Shown: piece after piece, positions 1-11,206 of the stretch
How the letters are laid out: every line of letters starts with the position of its first letter
Position numbering within the stretch: the stretch's first letter is position 1
NCBI GenBank assembly: GCA_026120185.1
Contig: JANUWF010001783.1
Location: 7,903,001-7,967,000, forward strand
Reading direction: 5' to 3'
DNA: 64,000 nt
Source of the DNA: Voacanga thouarsii
Taxonomy: Eukaryota; Streptophyta; Magnoliopsida; Gentianales; Apocynaceae
Position numbers and translations under genes: made by a program
The notes under the pieces: model-generated
Told to the model about the DNA's origin: nothing
What the model saw: only the letters and a program-made list of their open reading frames with translations
Databases searched by the model: none

Positions 1-1377
1 TGTATTTTGTGCATTATTTCAGATTTTAGGGGTAAAATAAGACAAAAATGTCGCAAAACAAAACAGAGGCGGCGCCGGCCACGTGTTGTTGACACGCACT
101 TTGAGGTGATGAAAAAATCGTTTGAATAGAGCTAAATAGAACTAAACCGATGCCGATTGGGAGGCTAGAGGCGGTGCTGGCTGCACTCTGGAAAGATTGG
201 AGCGAAAATCAAGAAAAATCAACGAACGGACAAAGAAACAGATCACTACCGGCATCGGTTGTGCCTTGATGTTGAGCGGTGCCTCAATTTTCGCAAGCGA
301 TTTTTGGTAATTTACAGAGTTTTAGTATTTTCCTACTTCTAGTCGACCAAAAACCCTACACCAACGAATTTAGGCACTTAGAAAGCCTATAAATAAAGAA
401 AAGCACAAGAGAAAGGGGAGAATTCGGGAATCATAACAGAAAATCACTCAAATCAAAGAGGAATTCTACCAAATCAAGGAGGATTGTGCAAGAGGGTCTG
501 CAAAGGAAGAAAAAGGAGGCTTGTCTATGAGTGCTTTCTTTTACTTTTTTTCTTTTTCTTGAACAATGATGTATTAATTATTTTATTGCAATTTGACATT
601 ATTATAGGTATTTATGATTTTTAGAGTTATGTAATCTTTTGATTAATTGATTGTTCTTCTTGGTATTTAATTATTTGTACTTATTACGAGATTAATTGAT
701 TGCTTCTTTCTATTAACTTACTAGACCAAAGAGGTTAATGGTGGTTTCAATTTATTAATTTCATATTTATTGGCTATTAACTTACTAGACCAATGGGGTT
801 AATTGCTGAGGATTGGGTAATTAAAGGTTAATTGATGTTTACCAGACCAAGAATTCATTGATTAATTTCATGTTTTAAATTTACCAGACCAAGAAAATTT
901 AATCAATGATTGTGCTTAATACGCCTTTTGGATGAATTAGTTGAGACAGACCAAGTGATGCTAATTTATCTAGAAGATAGTGAATTCAAGGATTGACCAA
1001 AGAAGTGAATCTATCTTAATCATTCATGATGCTAAGAGAATGATTAATTATGATAATGGTTAGGTATTTTAAGATCATGTTTGTTAAAACAATGGTTTAA
1101 GTTATATAATTCTCCATCCTTGACATGTATATATTCTTTTATTTTATTTTATTTTTATTTTTATTCTTTTTCACTTTATTGAGTCGGTTAAATAATGAAA
1201 CAAAAGTGATTAATGCATACTTATTCCTTGAGGATCGACACTCGTTTAAACCTTATGCTATGTTAATGATGAGTACGCTTATTCATATGTGTAATTTGGG
1301 GTTAACGTTTTAATTTAAACTTGATTAGGAATGTACTTATTTTTATATAATTTTTATACCCAAATAAATACACATCA
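1..1377 (+). repeat. Partial LTR of an Athila/Tat-like family (right part; start lies before the window or is too diverged)
   Basis: This AT-rich non-coding stretch ends in ...ACACATCA, the same end as the four LTRs at 13113-14638, 20110-21625, 38041-39547 and 42799-44295. It shares with them the leader block 'accaacgaatttag', a TATA-like 'gcctataaataaag' near 385-398, 'aggcttgtctatgagtgctttcttt' near 520, and long ATTAATTGATT-type runs. Immediately after 1377 there is no Asp-tRNA primer site. Instead the Copia coding sequence resumes (1378-1406). This is therefore a 3' LTR or solo LTR whose body lies to the left of the window. The 5 bp after it (atgac) would be the target duplication, but its partner is not visible. 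Confidence 0.75.
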
Positions 1378-1406
1378 ATGACAATCTATTTAACAAATCA
1401 ATAGAG
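1378..1406 (-). pseudogene. Small left fragment of the Copia-A polyprotein (pre-integrase domain)
   Basis: Read on the minus strand, these bases continue the peptide RRLGHVSIDLLNRLS begun at about 7490-7441. This is the GAG-pre-integrase motif (normally H-RLGH followed by ...L) of Copia polyproteins. The LINE at 1407-7440 separates the two halves, and the Athila/Tat-like LTR ending at 1377 cuts off the rest. Bases 1392-1406 are also the left copy of the LINE target duplication. Confidence 0.75.
1392..1406. repeat. Left target-site duplication of the LINE
   Basis: AACAAATCAATAGAG here is repeated at 7440-7454, directly after the poly-A tail. The outermost A may belong to the tail, so the duplication is 14-15 bp, a normal size for target-primed reverse transcription. 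Confidence 0.92.
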
Positions 1407-2266
1407 CTATTTCAACAATAGAAATACGTTCCAAAGTTGGGCAAGAGGAAGAGGTAGAGAGAGAAGCTCTCAACTCCTGTAAGTACTCTTTTTGTGGCTT
1501 GCTCACCATGATAGGACTTCTAGCTTTGCTGCCAGTGCACGATTCCTCTGCTAGTTAGTTCCTATAATGTATGTGCTATCTACTTACTAGTGTGGTATCT
1601 GGTTGTGTTGTGTAGTAGTAGTATCTATGGTTTCTCTCTGGTTGTCTCCGTCCCTCCCGACTATGATTACAGGGGTGGAGTTTGGATTCTTTTGGGTTCT
1701 GCTAAACTAGCGTTGCACTAGTCTGTTGGCTCCTGCATGTGTTTCTGCTTTTGTTGCTGTTATCCGCTGCTTCCTGCTGTTCATATTTACTATTCTACTG
1801 CTTTTTTCTGGTTATATCGTCATCCTTGTATGTGTGTATTATCAAGTGAAGTATTTGCTACCCTATTTAGCAGATTGATGTGGGATGGTTTTGAACCTGT
1901 TATACTGTTCAGTATTTAACTATCATATTGGTTTGGTCTTACTTCTTGTTCAATCTTTTATACCAGCCATCCGGTATGTTTGATCTGCATAAACCACCTA
2001 TTTTATGCTGAAACCAGTTTGTCAGCCTTTGTTAACATATTTCTTTGGTAAGGTCTAATTCCCGAGTACTAGGTTCAAATTAGAATTCCAACATCTTAAT
2101 ACCACCTTCACGTCTGGCCTATACAATTTCAGTTCCCCTCTGCATACTTTGCTGTCAGCTTTCTAGACCATCTGCCTCGGGAATAAAATTACCTACCACA
2201 AATCCACTTCCTTCTGTCAGTTCTTGCTATATTCTCCAGCCTTACATTCTGAGGGCCTGGGCCTAA

Positions 2267-3863
2267 TGGTCCAAACTAGAAGACGAAAGAAAGCAGTTAT
2301 TTCTAGGGTGTTGTATTCCCCCACACCCCAGACAACTTTATCTCCCCCCCCAGACAGTGTCTCTAATATCTGTTGTCCTAGACTTGGATATGGCAAATAC
2401 TAACCCCTCATCTATACCCCAACCTGAGGCACTGATGACCTCTGACCCCATTCCACCTTTATCAACTACCCCCATCGATCAGGTGCCCCATTTGCTGGCC
2501 CCAGAACTAAACCAAGCATCGTGCTCGATGCCCCCAAATGTTGGGAGCATGCCCCCTCCTGTTGCTCATGTGGCCTCTGCATATACTGTCCCATGTGAGG
2601 GTGTGACTAACAACTCTCAGCAGGCGACACAGCCTAATCCTAAATCGATGGAAACTGACGAATGTGCAATGTTGTTAAAGAGAATCGTGAAATGTGCAAT
2701 GGAATGCGATTAAGGCACATCCCCAGCTCAGGTGATTCCATCAACATTGATGTTCTGGAATTCGAGAATGCTGAGGTGAAGTTGAGCTATTATCTAATTG
2801 GGATGTTTGCTGGAAGGTTCCCAGGTATGAAAGCGGTACTGGAACTCACTAAACAGTGGGGTGTTCAAACTAAGGTTCACACACATGCCTCGGGTTGGAT
2901 TATCTTTCGGTTTAATACAGAAGCAGATAGGCAGCTGGTTCTCCGTGGGGGGCCTTATGCAGTGTTTGGTAGGTCGTTAACGCTCAAGATAATATCATCT
3001 GAATTTGATTTCTTTTTGGATGAGGTGAGCATAATGCCATATGGGTAACATTTCCAGCACTGCCTCTAGGTTGCTAGAACAAGACAGCACTGAGTAAAAT
3101 TGCATCTGCTATTGGTCTCTTTATTATGTTTGATATGCTCACTGCAAGGCTGAATCGTCTGTCCTATGCTAGAGTCCTGGTAGAGATTGATGTTTCTAAA
3201 CTACTGGTGAAGGCGGTATCGCTTCGATTACCATCTGGAAAAATCAAACAGTAGGGTGTGTGATTTGAGTTTGAACTTGCATTCTGTAACCACTGCTATA
3301 AGTTTGGACATTATACGAAGGCTTGCATGGGGGATAAGATGAAAATGAAAGAACAGCTGCTGAATTCCAAAGGTGATACAACCAACAAACGGCAAATGGA
3401 TAGGCCACTTATAAGGATAAGACCTCGGTCTGCACTTGCTGGACAAGACCATGTCATACGTTCATCTTCACCATGGGGGACAAGCTCTAAATGCATTGAT
3501 AAAGGGAAAGCTCCTATCCAATACCTTGGACAGGAACGAATAGAAAACATAATGTCCGTTGCTTCCTTCAGTGTCCAGGGGCCGGTCTAAGCTGTTGCCA
3601 AGGACAAGCATGTGCAAGCTGGGGTTGATGTGCATATTGCCCCCATGGACAAGCTGGAGCATGTTGGAGTTGGTGCCATGCTACCTCGAACGTGTCTGTT
3701 GGGCATAGTGATCAGATTAGGGAAAGAAGGGGGCGTTCCAGGGTTAGAAGGTTGGGATGTGTCCAATCTCGCTCAAATTCACAGAGGCATGTTTAATTTC
3801 GAAAGAAAACAATGGCATCCTCCACTGGGAATGACCAAAGGTTTGAGAAAATCCCTAAGGTAG
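2267..3863 (+). pseudogene. LINE ORF1 (gag-like, DUF4283 plus CCHC zinc knuckle), frameshifted
   Basis: A likely start is ATG 2267 (MVQTRRRKK...). A Pro-rich linker follows, with a frame change at the C8 tract near 2346, which I infer to be a slippage indel. From about 2670 to 3050 lies the DUF4283-like domain, recognisable by WGVQTKVH...SGWIIFRF and VLRGGPYAVFGRSL. The frame shifts again near 3040 (the segment resuming with TFPALPLGC), then comes SYARVLVEIDVSK and a CX2CX4HX4C knuckle (CNHCYKFGHYTKAC) at about 3286-3330. In L1 elements ORF1 is an RNA-binding protein that packages the transcript. The C-terminal part (3330-3863) is basic and low-complexity. At least two frameshifts and in-frame stops make it non-functional. 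Confidence 0.85.
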
Positions 3864-3981
3864 TTTTGAATGCTGGGAAGGCAACAGTACAGGCCACAAA
3901 GTTCATTCGATCCGTATGGAAGAAATATGCTGATCATAGTGTTGACTTGATTGGTGCCCAATGGGCACTAGTTAGTCCCCA

Positions 3982-6900
3982 ATGAAAGTCGCATGCTAGA
4001 ATATTCGAGTGTTCAACATGACCCTCAAACATCACGAGGTTCTGGAGTTTATCTCTAAACATCGTATTAACGTCATTGGATTACTGGAGATAAAATTTAC
4101 TGTGGATGGACTTGAGAATATCCTGCATAACAAGTTCACTAATTGGTCGGTCATACATAATTTGGTAGAGACGGAGGGAGGCAGGGTGGTCATCTGTGGA
4201 ATGCTGCTAGAGTGAATGTTCAGTTATTCCACTGTTTTCCTTAGGCTATTACTGTTCATATCACCTGTAAGGTTACTCATGTTTCTTATTATTTTAGTTT
4301 TATCTATGCTTACAATTCTGTCGTGGCACGTAAGGTGTTGTGGGAAGTTATTGAGTACCTATCTACTGCTCTGTCTGAACCATGGATCCTTATGGGAGTT
4401 TTCAACGCTTGCCTACATATTGACGACAAGATTGGTGGCATCCCACCTTCAACTTATAAAATAAAGGACTTTGCAGCAATTTGCACTAATACGGGCCTGG
4501 AGGACCTACCTTATGTTGGGCAGCAGTTTACTTGGATAAATTCTAGGGTTTGGTCTAAACTGGATAGGGTGATGGGTAATGATGCATGGTTCCAGTGCAA
4601 TGTCTAGGCATCTGTTGAATTCTTCCCTATTGGTTACCTGTCTGATCATTGTCTCTGCCTTTGGTCACTAGTTGACAATCGTGGTGATTCTCTTCATCCA
4701 TTTAGGTTCCTTAACTTCTGGGCTGACCATGACTCATTTCAAGATTTGGTTAATGGTGTGTGGGTTCGTCCCTACTTGGGACACCACCAGTTTACTCTTT
4801 GTCGTCGGTTGAAAAAGCTTAAGAGGGACTTGCGAAGATTAAACAGATCTGAATTCTCACAACTATCTGGACGTGTTGAACAGGCGAACAAGGATGTACT
4901 TAGTGTCCAACAGCAATTACTTGAAAACCCTCAAGACCAGCGCCTTATCTCTAAGTTCAAAGAGTGCAAACTATTTGCTTGGCGTCTTGCAGATGCGGAA
5001 TTGAAGTTCTACCGGCAACTTGCAAAAGGGAAGTATGTGGTTCAAGCTAACAAGAATATATGTTACTTCTTTAACATTGTTAAACGAAACAAAAAAAGGA
5101 GCTTCATCGCTTCGATTCTCAAGGAGGATGGTTCTATGACTAATAGTCCAATAGCTCTTGCTGATGAATTTGTTGAATACTATCGTAATCTACTGAGGAC
5201 GAGGGTTGACTGCCAGAGCATTAATGTGGACTATGTTCGTGCTGGTCAAATGGTCCCCCATGACTTGAAGGATGACTTGGTTAGACCGGTCTCTGATCAA
5301 GATATTAAACTGGCTCTGTGGGACATAGGTGATTGCAAGGCACCGGGTCTGGATGGGTACTCTGTGTTATTTTTTAAGAAGGCTTGGGGTACTGTTGCAA
5401 GGAGCCTATGTGATGCGGTTAAGGAATTCTTATTGTCTGGCAAAATCCTCAAGCAGATCAACTATTCTGTGATTACTCTTGTTCCTAAGTCTGCACATGT
5501 GGAAAGAGTGGGGGATTATAGACCAATCTCTTGTTGTAATATTGTGTACAAGATTATTTCACAAATTTTAGCAAATAGACTTAAAATTGTTTTACCTCAT
5601 CTTGTGGACATCTCGCAGATGGATTTCATAAAGGACAGACTCATAGTTGACAACATCCTACTTATTCAGGAGCTTCTGCGTACCTATGGGAGGACAAGAG
5701 TTTCCCCCCATTGTACAGTCAAGGTGTACCATAGGAAGGAATATGACTCAGTAAACTAGGCTTTCTTACTGGAATTACTCACTGAACTAGGTTCCCCACA
5801 ACTCTTCGTGGATTGGATTCAGTAGTATGTGACCACTACCTCTTTCTCTATTGCTATTAATGGGACAGTGCACGGTTTCTTTAGAGGTGAAAAAGGTCTT
5901 CGACAGGGGGATCCTATCTCTCCACTCCTATTTGTTATATGCTTGGAATATTTCTTTCGAATCGTTAAAGTGCACACACTTGGGACTTTGTTCCACTATC
6001 ATCCTAAGTGTGAGGGCTTAAGGATTACTCACCTTTCTTTTGCGGATGATCTTATGTTGTTTGCTAGGAGTGATCGTCCCTTAGTTTGCATCCTCCTTGA
6101 CTGCCTGGATGAATTCAATAGGTGCTTAGGTCTTCAAATCAATAAGAAAAAGTCTAATATCTATATGGCTGGTATTTGTAGCACTGATCAGGAGGTTCTT
6201 TTGGCTGATACAGGTATACCCATTGGGGAATTTCCTTTTCGTTACCTTGGCCTACCTATCATGCATGGTAAAGTCCAGCTATCTCTATATAGACCTTTGC
6301 TGGATAGAATTGGCTACCATATTGGGCGTTGGTATGCGCGTTCACTTTCTTATACTGGCCGCCTACTACTGATCCAAACTGTCCTTCAGGGGGTTAAATG
6401 TTTCTAGTTGTCCATTTTCCCCACTCCGTCTGTTGTGATTTCTCAATTGGATAGGATGGCTTATGATTTCCTATGGGACTCAAAAAAGTCATTGGTTGTC
6501 TGGAAGGATATCTGCCTATCTAAGAATGCGAGTGGACTTAGTTTGCGTCATCTACAGACTTGGAATGCGGCGCTATTAACCAGAATCATATGGGACATAC
6601 AATCTGAGAAACAATCCTTGTGGGTTTAATGGTTAGACCACTACTACATAAAGGGCAGATCTGTTTGGGAGATTGAACACCACAGGGACCATTCTCCACT
6701 GTTTCGTAAAGTGCTAGCAATTCGGGACTTGATACTTGAGTGGGAAAATGGTTCTCTTTCTGCTTCTGTTCTTCTCCATACATGGGTTACATCTAACACT
6801 TCCCTCACCTAATTGGCTTATGACTACCTTTAGTTTCCTTCCTCAAAGGTTTTCTGGGCAAAAACTATATGGAAACAGGGGCTTACCCCCAAGCACTCAT

Positions 6901-7343
6901 TCATGGTCTGGCTGTGTGCTAGGGGACGCTTGAAGACCAAAGATGCACTTGTGTTCCGCTTGGATAATTTATCTTGTCCTCTGTGTAAAGCACATATGGA
7001 GACGACTAACTATTTATTTTTCAAGTGCTCAGTTTCTGCATCTATTTGAAGGGAAATTAGAGTGTGGTTGGGCTTACCACAAGCAATGAATACGGCTGGC
7101 TCTTGTCTTAGCTGGTACAAGCATGCAAACCGTAGTTTTTCCTAGATGGCAAAGGCTAAGGCTACTACTATGGCTGCCACGTTCTATTACATATGGACTG
7201 CACGTAACAAAGCGTTATTTGAGGGGACTGTTTGCCAATTGTTAGATATGTCTAAAAAGAACAAAATACATGTGTACACTATTATTTTTACTTTGTACCC
7301 TAATGTTCTGATTAGTTTGGAGAATGGTATTCACCACTGCTAG
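3982..7343 (+). pseudogene. LINE ORF2 (AP endonuclease, reverse transcriptase, zf-RVT), with stops
   Basis: ORF2 begins at ATG 3982 with MKVAC then a stop where Trp is expected before NIR, the usual start of a LINE endonuclease. The endonuclease covers about 3982-4700 (VIGLLEIKF; WILMGVFNACLH) and is frameshifted near 4195. The reverse transcriptase covers about 5100-6400: APGLDGYSVLFFKKAW, then DYRPISCCN, GLRQGDPISPLLF, and the catalytic FADD at about 6040-6050 (LSFADDLMLF), which is intact. RYLGLPI follows at about 6240. The C-terminal zf-RVT domain is at about 6850-7070 (ending LSCPLC...ETTNYLFFKC). In-frame stops lie near 3997, 5757, 5823, 6405, 6627, 6810, 7048 and 7142. Total length is about 1,120 codons, normal for the family. 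Confidence 0.92.
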
Positions 7344-7426
7344 TTAATAGTCCTCTTGACTATAAACTAGTAAACATCCATGTAAATATTTTTTTGATCA
7401 ACATGAATCCTTTTACATTGTGATCC

Positions 7427-7441
7427 AAAAAAAAAAAAAAA
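7427..7441 (+). repeat. Poly-A tail of the LINE
   Basis: A run of 15 A residues follows the ORF2 3' UTR and abuts the right target-site duplication, marking the 3' end of the reverse-transcribed copy. Confidence 0.9.
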
Positions 7442-7454
7442 CAAATCAATAGAG
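7440..7454. repeat. Right target-site duplication of the LINE
   Basis: An exact copy of 1392-1406. The Copia-A coding sequence continues directly after it, so the insertion target is known. Confidence 0.92.
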
Positions 7455-9664
7455 ACATGTCCTAACCTTCTATGCTAAAGGTAACCATCAATATTATATA
7501 TGAAAAAGCATTTTTCTTCATGAGTAGTAGAATCATCAAGATATAATACATAGACATAATCAATATGGTTGGCAACAAAAATGATTTCATTGCTAGAATT
7601 ATCAATGATAGATCATGAACCTTTTTCAAAATTAACCTTGCAACATTTTTTCACACAAAAGACTAATGCTAAGCAAGTTGCACTTCAATTTATCAATCAA
7701 TAATACTTGCTTGATAATGAAAGAGGATCCCTTACCAAAATTACCTATACGGAGTATTTTCATTTTTTCTTATCTCCAAATGTGACATATTCATCATTTG
7801 CAACTTGAATGTTATCCATTAGTGCTGCATTTCCCATCATGTGTCTTGAGCATCCACTATCCAAAAATCACTTTGTGGAGCTCAATTATTTGTAAATGAT
7901 ATACCTATTCATGAGATGGAAGAATGGTTTTTGGTACCCATATTTTCTTGAGTCCATGGGAGTTAGTAATGGTTTCTTTAATTTTTCAAACTATTTTTGC
8001 ACCAGATTCCACTTTCTTTTTAACATGACACCTAGATGCTTTGTGTCTAGATTTTTCATAATATGTGCAACAATTGTGTGTCATATATGAAAAGGCAGCT
8101 TTTACAAAGTGAGATTTGTAATTTTCAGCTTTAATCTCATGCCTATAGCCTAGGCCATTTTCGTTTCCAACTATGTGTTGTGCACCAAGCAATTTTTTTA
8201 AATTATTTTTGCCATTTATAAAATTTTCAATGCATGTATTGAGATCATCGACTCTATTTTTCATATCATCAGAATTGCTAACCATAATTTCAAGAGAACG
8301 AATTTATCACATAAGAATTTATTTTCTAGAGATACATGATGCAAGGAAGTAATGATAACATCCTTTTCAATATTTGCACATATAAGTGACTCAAGAGATA
8401 CTTTGTTCTCATTCAACAGCTTTGCTTTCTCATCTAACAAATAGTCAATTTTCATCTTCATTTTTTTATTTCTTCTAGATAGCTTTTTCAGTTCATGAAA
8501 CATGTCAAATAGTAATTCATTAGGATCATCATGCTTTTTATAATCAGAATTATGTAAATCGGATATGGAATTAGTGGCAGTGGAATTTACCTTATTTTCT
8601 ATTACCATGAATTATATGTTTGCTTTCTCCTTGTCGGATCCATCACTCTCTTCAGTTTTGGATTCCTCTTGCTCCTAAGTCCCAATCAGTCATTTTCTTT
8701 TATTCTTGTTGTGCTTGGCTTCTCTTTCTTTAGACATTAGGCAATCAGTGATAAAATACTCCGTACTCTTGCATTTGTAGCATTGAGGTTTAAAAGATGA
8801 AATTTGTCCTTTATTTTTGACAAATTTCTTGCCTTTACTGAATTTACCTTTTTTGAACATCTTCTTGAATTTTCTAGCAATATGTCCCATTCTTCATTCT
8901 CCAAATTAGTATCACAATCACTTTCAGATTGTTCACTACTAGCTTCATCATTTGCAGCTTTTAAGACAATTCCTTTTTGCCTCTATCATCTTTATCATGC
9001 TCTTGAAACTTTTTCAGTTTCATTTCATGGGTTAACAGAGAGCCAATAAGCTCTTCAGCAGGTAGGCGGATCAGAATTTTTGATTTCTCTATAGCAAAGG
9101 TTTTTGGCTGCCAACTTTTTGGCAGAGTATCAAGCAATTTTTTAATTTGCTCTCCGAGAGAGTAGATTTTTCTATAGGCCTTTAGACCATTCATGATGGT
9201 TGTGAAACGAGTGAATATATCAGTGATGTTCTCACACGACTTCTTAGTGAACAACTCATAATTGTAGACTAACATTCTCAACTTTGATTCTTTCACTTGA
9301 TTTGTCCCCTCATGGGTGACTTCAAGCAATCTTCACATGTAATGAGCTAAATTACAACCACTTACTCTATTATATTCAGTGCATTAAGAGCATAACATAA
9401 AATGTTCGTAGCATGAAAATTCAATGTCATTTTGGCATTGTTTTCAACATCATATTCATTACTCTGTTTGGGAATTACTTTTCTATCAACAAATTTTGAT
9501 GGGACAAATGGATCATTTTCAATCAAATTCCACAGCTTAAAATTGATTGAGCAAACATAAATCCTTATTTTTCTTTTCCAGAATGTATAATTACTTCTAT
9601 TGAACAAAGGTAATTTATTTGTTGAAGATCCTTCAATGTATGGTAAGAACAAGGTGTTTGCCAT
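7441..9664 (-). pseudogene. Copia-A gag-pro-(pre-integrase) polyprotein, decayed
   Basis: ATG 9664 opens MANTLFLPYIEGSSTNKLP and LFNRSNYTFWKRKIRIYV, a typical Copia gag N-terminus. After a break near 9360 the UBN2-type part follows (LEVTHEGTNQVKESKLRML; LPKSWQPKTFAIE) at 9329-8961. Next is a degraded zinc knuckle (CYKCKSTEYFITDC, final positions altered) at about 8790-8740. A Lys/Glu-rich coiled coil occupies 8608-8261, and a second Cys-rich segment near 8060 (CTYYEKSRHKASRC) follows. The protease motif DSGCSRHM lies near 7870-7840. The pre-integrase motif RRLGH lies near 7470. Frame changes and stops separate these parts, so no protein is expected. Confidence 0.82.
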
Positions 9665-9713
9665 TCGAATCTTTTCCTATAAGGCTGTTAAACAGATAAT
9701 AATGCAGACCAAA

Positions 9714-9725
9714 GCTCTGATACCA
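9714..9725 (-). other. Primer-binding site of Copia-A (initiator-Met tRNA)
   Basis: The minus strand reads TGGTATCAGAGC two bases inside the 5' LTR end. This is the 12-base complement of the plant initiator-methionine tRNA 3' end used by most plant Copia elements. Confidence 0.93.
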
Positions 9726-9727
9726 AT

Positions 9728-11206
9728 TGATAAACTTTAGAGGGGGTGAATAAGGTTTATGGCAAACAAATGCGATTTAAAAAAAATCTTTGATGTCTTT
9801 TTGATAAAGGCCGAGCAATGTGAGAGTTAAAAAATGCAGACTTGTGTGCTCCGGAAGAACTTTTAAAACTATTCTAAATGATGTAAAACAGATCTATAGT
9901 TAAGATGGATAGATGAAGCAGCAATAACAGTTTTACCCAACTGCATAAAAGTCTTTGATCAAATCAATGAATACAAGGAATAGTGTAAAGCTCTTAAGTC
10001 GAATGAACAGTAAAAATGCAGGTATAAAGAACAAATAAAATGCAGAAGAAAAAACTCAATGATGTATTGTGGTTCGATCCTCAAATGATCTACATCTACT
10101 ATCTTAAGCACACACTTAAGGATTTCAACACAACCACTAAAATATTTTTCCCAAATCAATGATGGTAGACAACACCAATTTTACGTAAGAGGATCACCAC
10201 ACTTGGTTTTACACTCAACCTCTTTAAGTACATAATCAAGGCTCACTCTAACTGGGTTTTATACCACAACCTTGATACATTCACCAAACAAGGCTCACCC
10301 TAACTGGGTTTTACATCACAACCTTGATACATAAGAATTTAAGGCTCACCCCAACCGAGTTTTACACCACAACCTTGATATATTCACAAAACAAGGCTCA
10401 CCCCAACTGGATTTTACACCACAATCTTGATACAAGATAGGGTGAAGGAAAGTTTACAGAAATAGCTCACAGATTTGAGCATATTGAGAACAGAAGAGTA
10501 CCAACACCTTTTACCTTTTGAAGCTATTTGATTTCACTTTGAATCACAATAAAAAGGAAGATTTTTGTATTCTAAAGTGTAAGGATATTTCTGAGAAAAA
10601 TAGTACAAAAATCTTTTAGAAAATCGTGTTTAAATGGCTTTTATAGAAGCAAAAAGTAAAACTCCAATGGCTAGTTAACAGCTAGTTTCTCATTGTCAGT
10701 TTTTCTAGAGTTTTGAACTCAATGATCGAACGAGGGTGCATCCAAAAGGTGACTCCAAAATGACATTCTTTTAGGCAGAAATATATTGACATTGTTCCAG
10801 AGTTTTGGAAAAATTTTTTGGATGCAGAGTCTATCGAAACTATTTAATCCAAAATTCTGAAGACTTAAAACTTTAAAATCTTTTTATTTGTGTGCTTCAA
10901 GGTAGAAATAAAATTGAATCATAAGGTAAAGAGACATAGGAATTTTACAAGTAATACCTTAATAACGATTTCTAATCTAAAGTTCTTTCACAAAGATTTT
11001 ATGATCTTGCGAGCTCTTAGGTTGAAGTTGTACTTGATCAATCACCACTTTGGATTTCATTTCTTTAAGAGCTACTTAGCAACGTTATTTGCATGCCTTG
11101 AAAGAATTGAGGTCAAACATGTCCTATCACATATAAGTCACATAAGTTATTTCTCATTAATGTTTGTCTTAAGTCAAAACACAGGAGAATACCCTTAGGG
11201 CTAACA
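9728..11206 (-). repeat. 5' LTR of Copia-A
   Basis: Minus-strand borders are TGTTAGCCCTAAGG (right, 11206) and ...TTTATCA (left, 9728), a TG...CA pair about 1.48 kb apart, followed by the primer site. No coding sequence was seen. The LTR contains a degenerate tandem repeat (10229-10436). The right neighbour is hAT DNA, so Copia-A inserted into that transposon. The 5 bp at 11207-11211 (gtttt) is the expected target duplication, but its partner is outside the window. Confidence 0.82.
10229..10436. repeat. Tandem repeat, four diverged copies of about 50 bp, in the Copia-A LTR
   Basis: Each unit reads approximately 'aaggctcaccctaactgg' followed by 'gttttacaccacaacc' and 'ttgatac', with variable spacers such as 'attcaccaaac'. 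Copies begin near 10229, 10281, 10342 and 10394. It is confined to the LTR. Confidence 0.8.

Larger units (their letters stand above)
1407..7440 (+). mobile_element. L1-clade LINE, near full length, inactivated
   Basis: A 6.0 kb non-LTR retrotransposon flanked by a 14-15 bp target duplication and ending in a 15-A tail. Its order is a 5' region (1407-2266), ORF1 with a DUF4283-type domain and a CCHC knuckle, then ORF2 with AP-endonuclease, reverse transcriptase and a C-terminal zf-RVT domain, as in plant L1 elements. It sits inside the pre-integrase region of Copia-A and in opposite orientation to it, so it is younger than that element. Both ORFs carry stops and frameshifts, many explicable as C-to-T or G-to-A changes, so it is not active. 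The 5' region before ORF1 (1407-2266) shows no coding sequence. Confidence 0.93.
7441..11206 (-). mobile_element. Copia-A: 5' half of a minus-strand Ty1/copia retrotransposon (Sirevirus-like)
   Basis: Read leftwards, the element has a 5' LTR (11206-9728), a primer site matching initiator-Met tRNA (9725-9714), gag starting at ATG 9664, a protease region and the start of the pre-integrase domain. The LINE then interrupts it, and an Athila/Tat-like LTR truncates it at 1378. Integrase, reverse transcriptase and RNase H are not in the window. The right border TGTTAGCCCTAAGG (minus strand) lies against the hAT sequence at 11207. A long gag with a lysine-rich coiled-coil part after the knuckle suggests the Sirevirus/Maximus lineage, which is an inference. 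Confidence 0.85.

Noticed and set aside
1737..1919. Short Cys-rich reading frame upstream of LINE ORF1
   Set aside because: It lies in the LINE 5' region, has no recognised domain and is explained by T-rich composition.
3228..3662. Minus-strand reading frames overlapping LINE ORF1
   Set aside because: They are shadows of ORF1, whose DUF4283-like and knuckle motifs are on the plus strand.
9959..10159. Minus-strand frame in the Copia-A LTR
   Set aside because: No similarity to a known domain and it lies inside the LTR.
10229..10436. A possible CRISPR-like array because of regular units
   Set aside because: Only four diverged units without unique spacers, inside a plant LTR.
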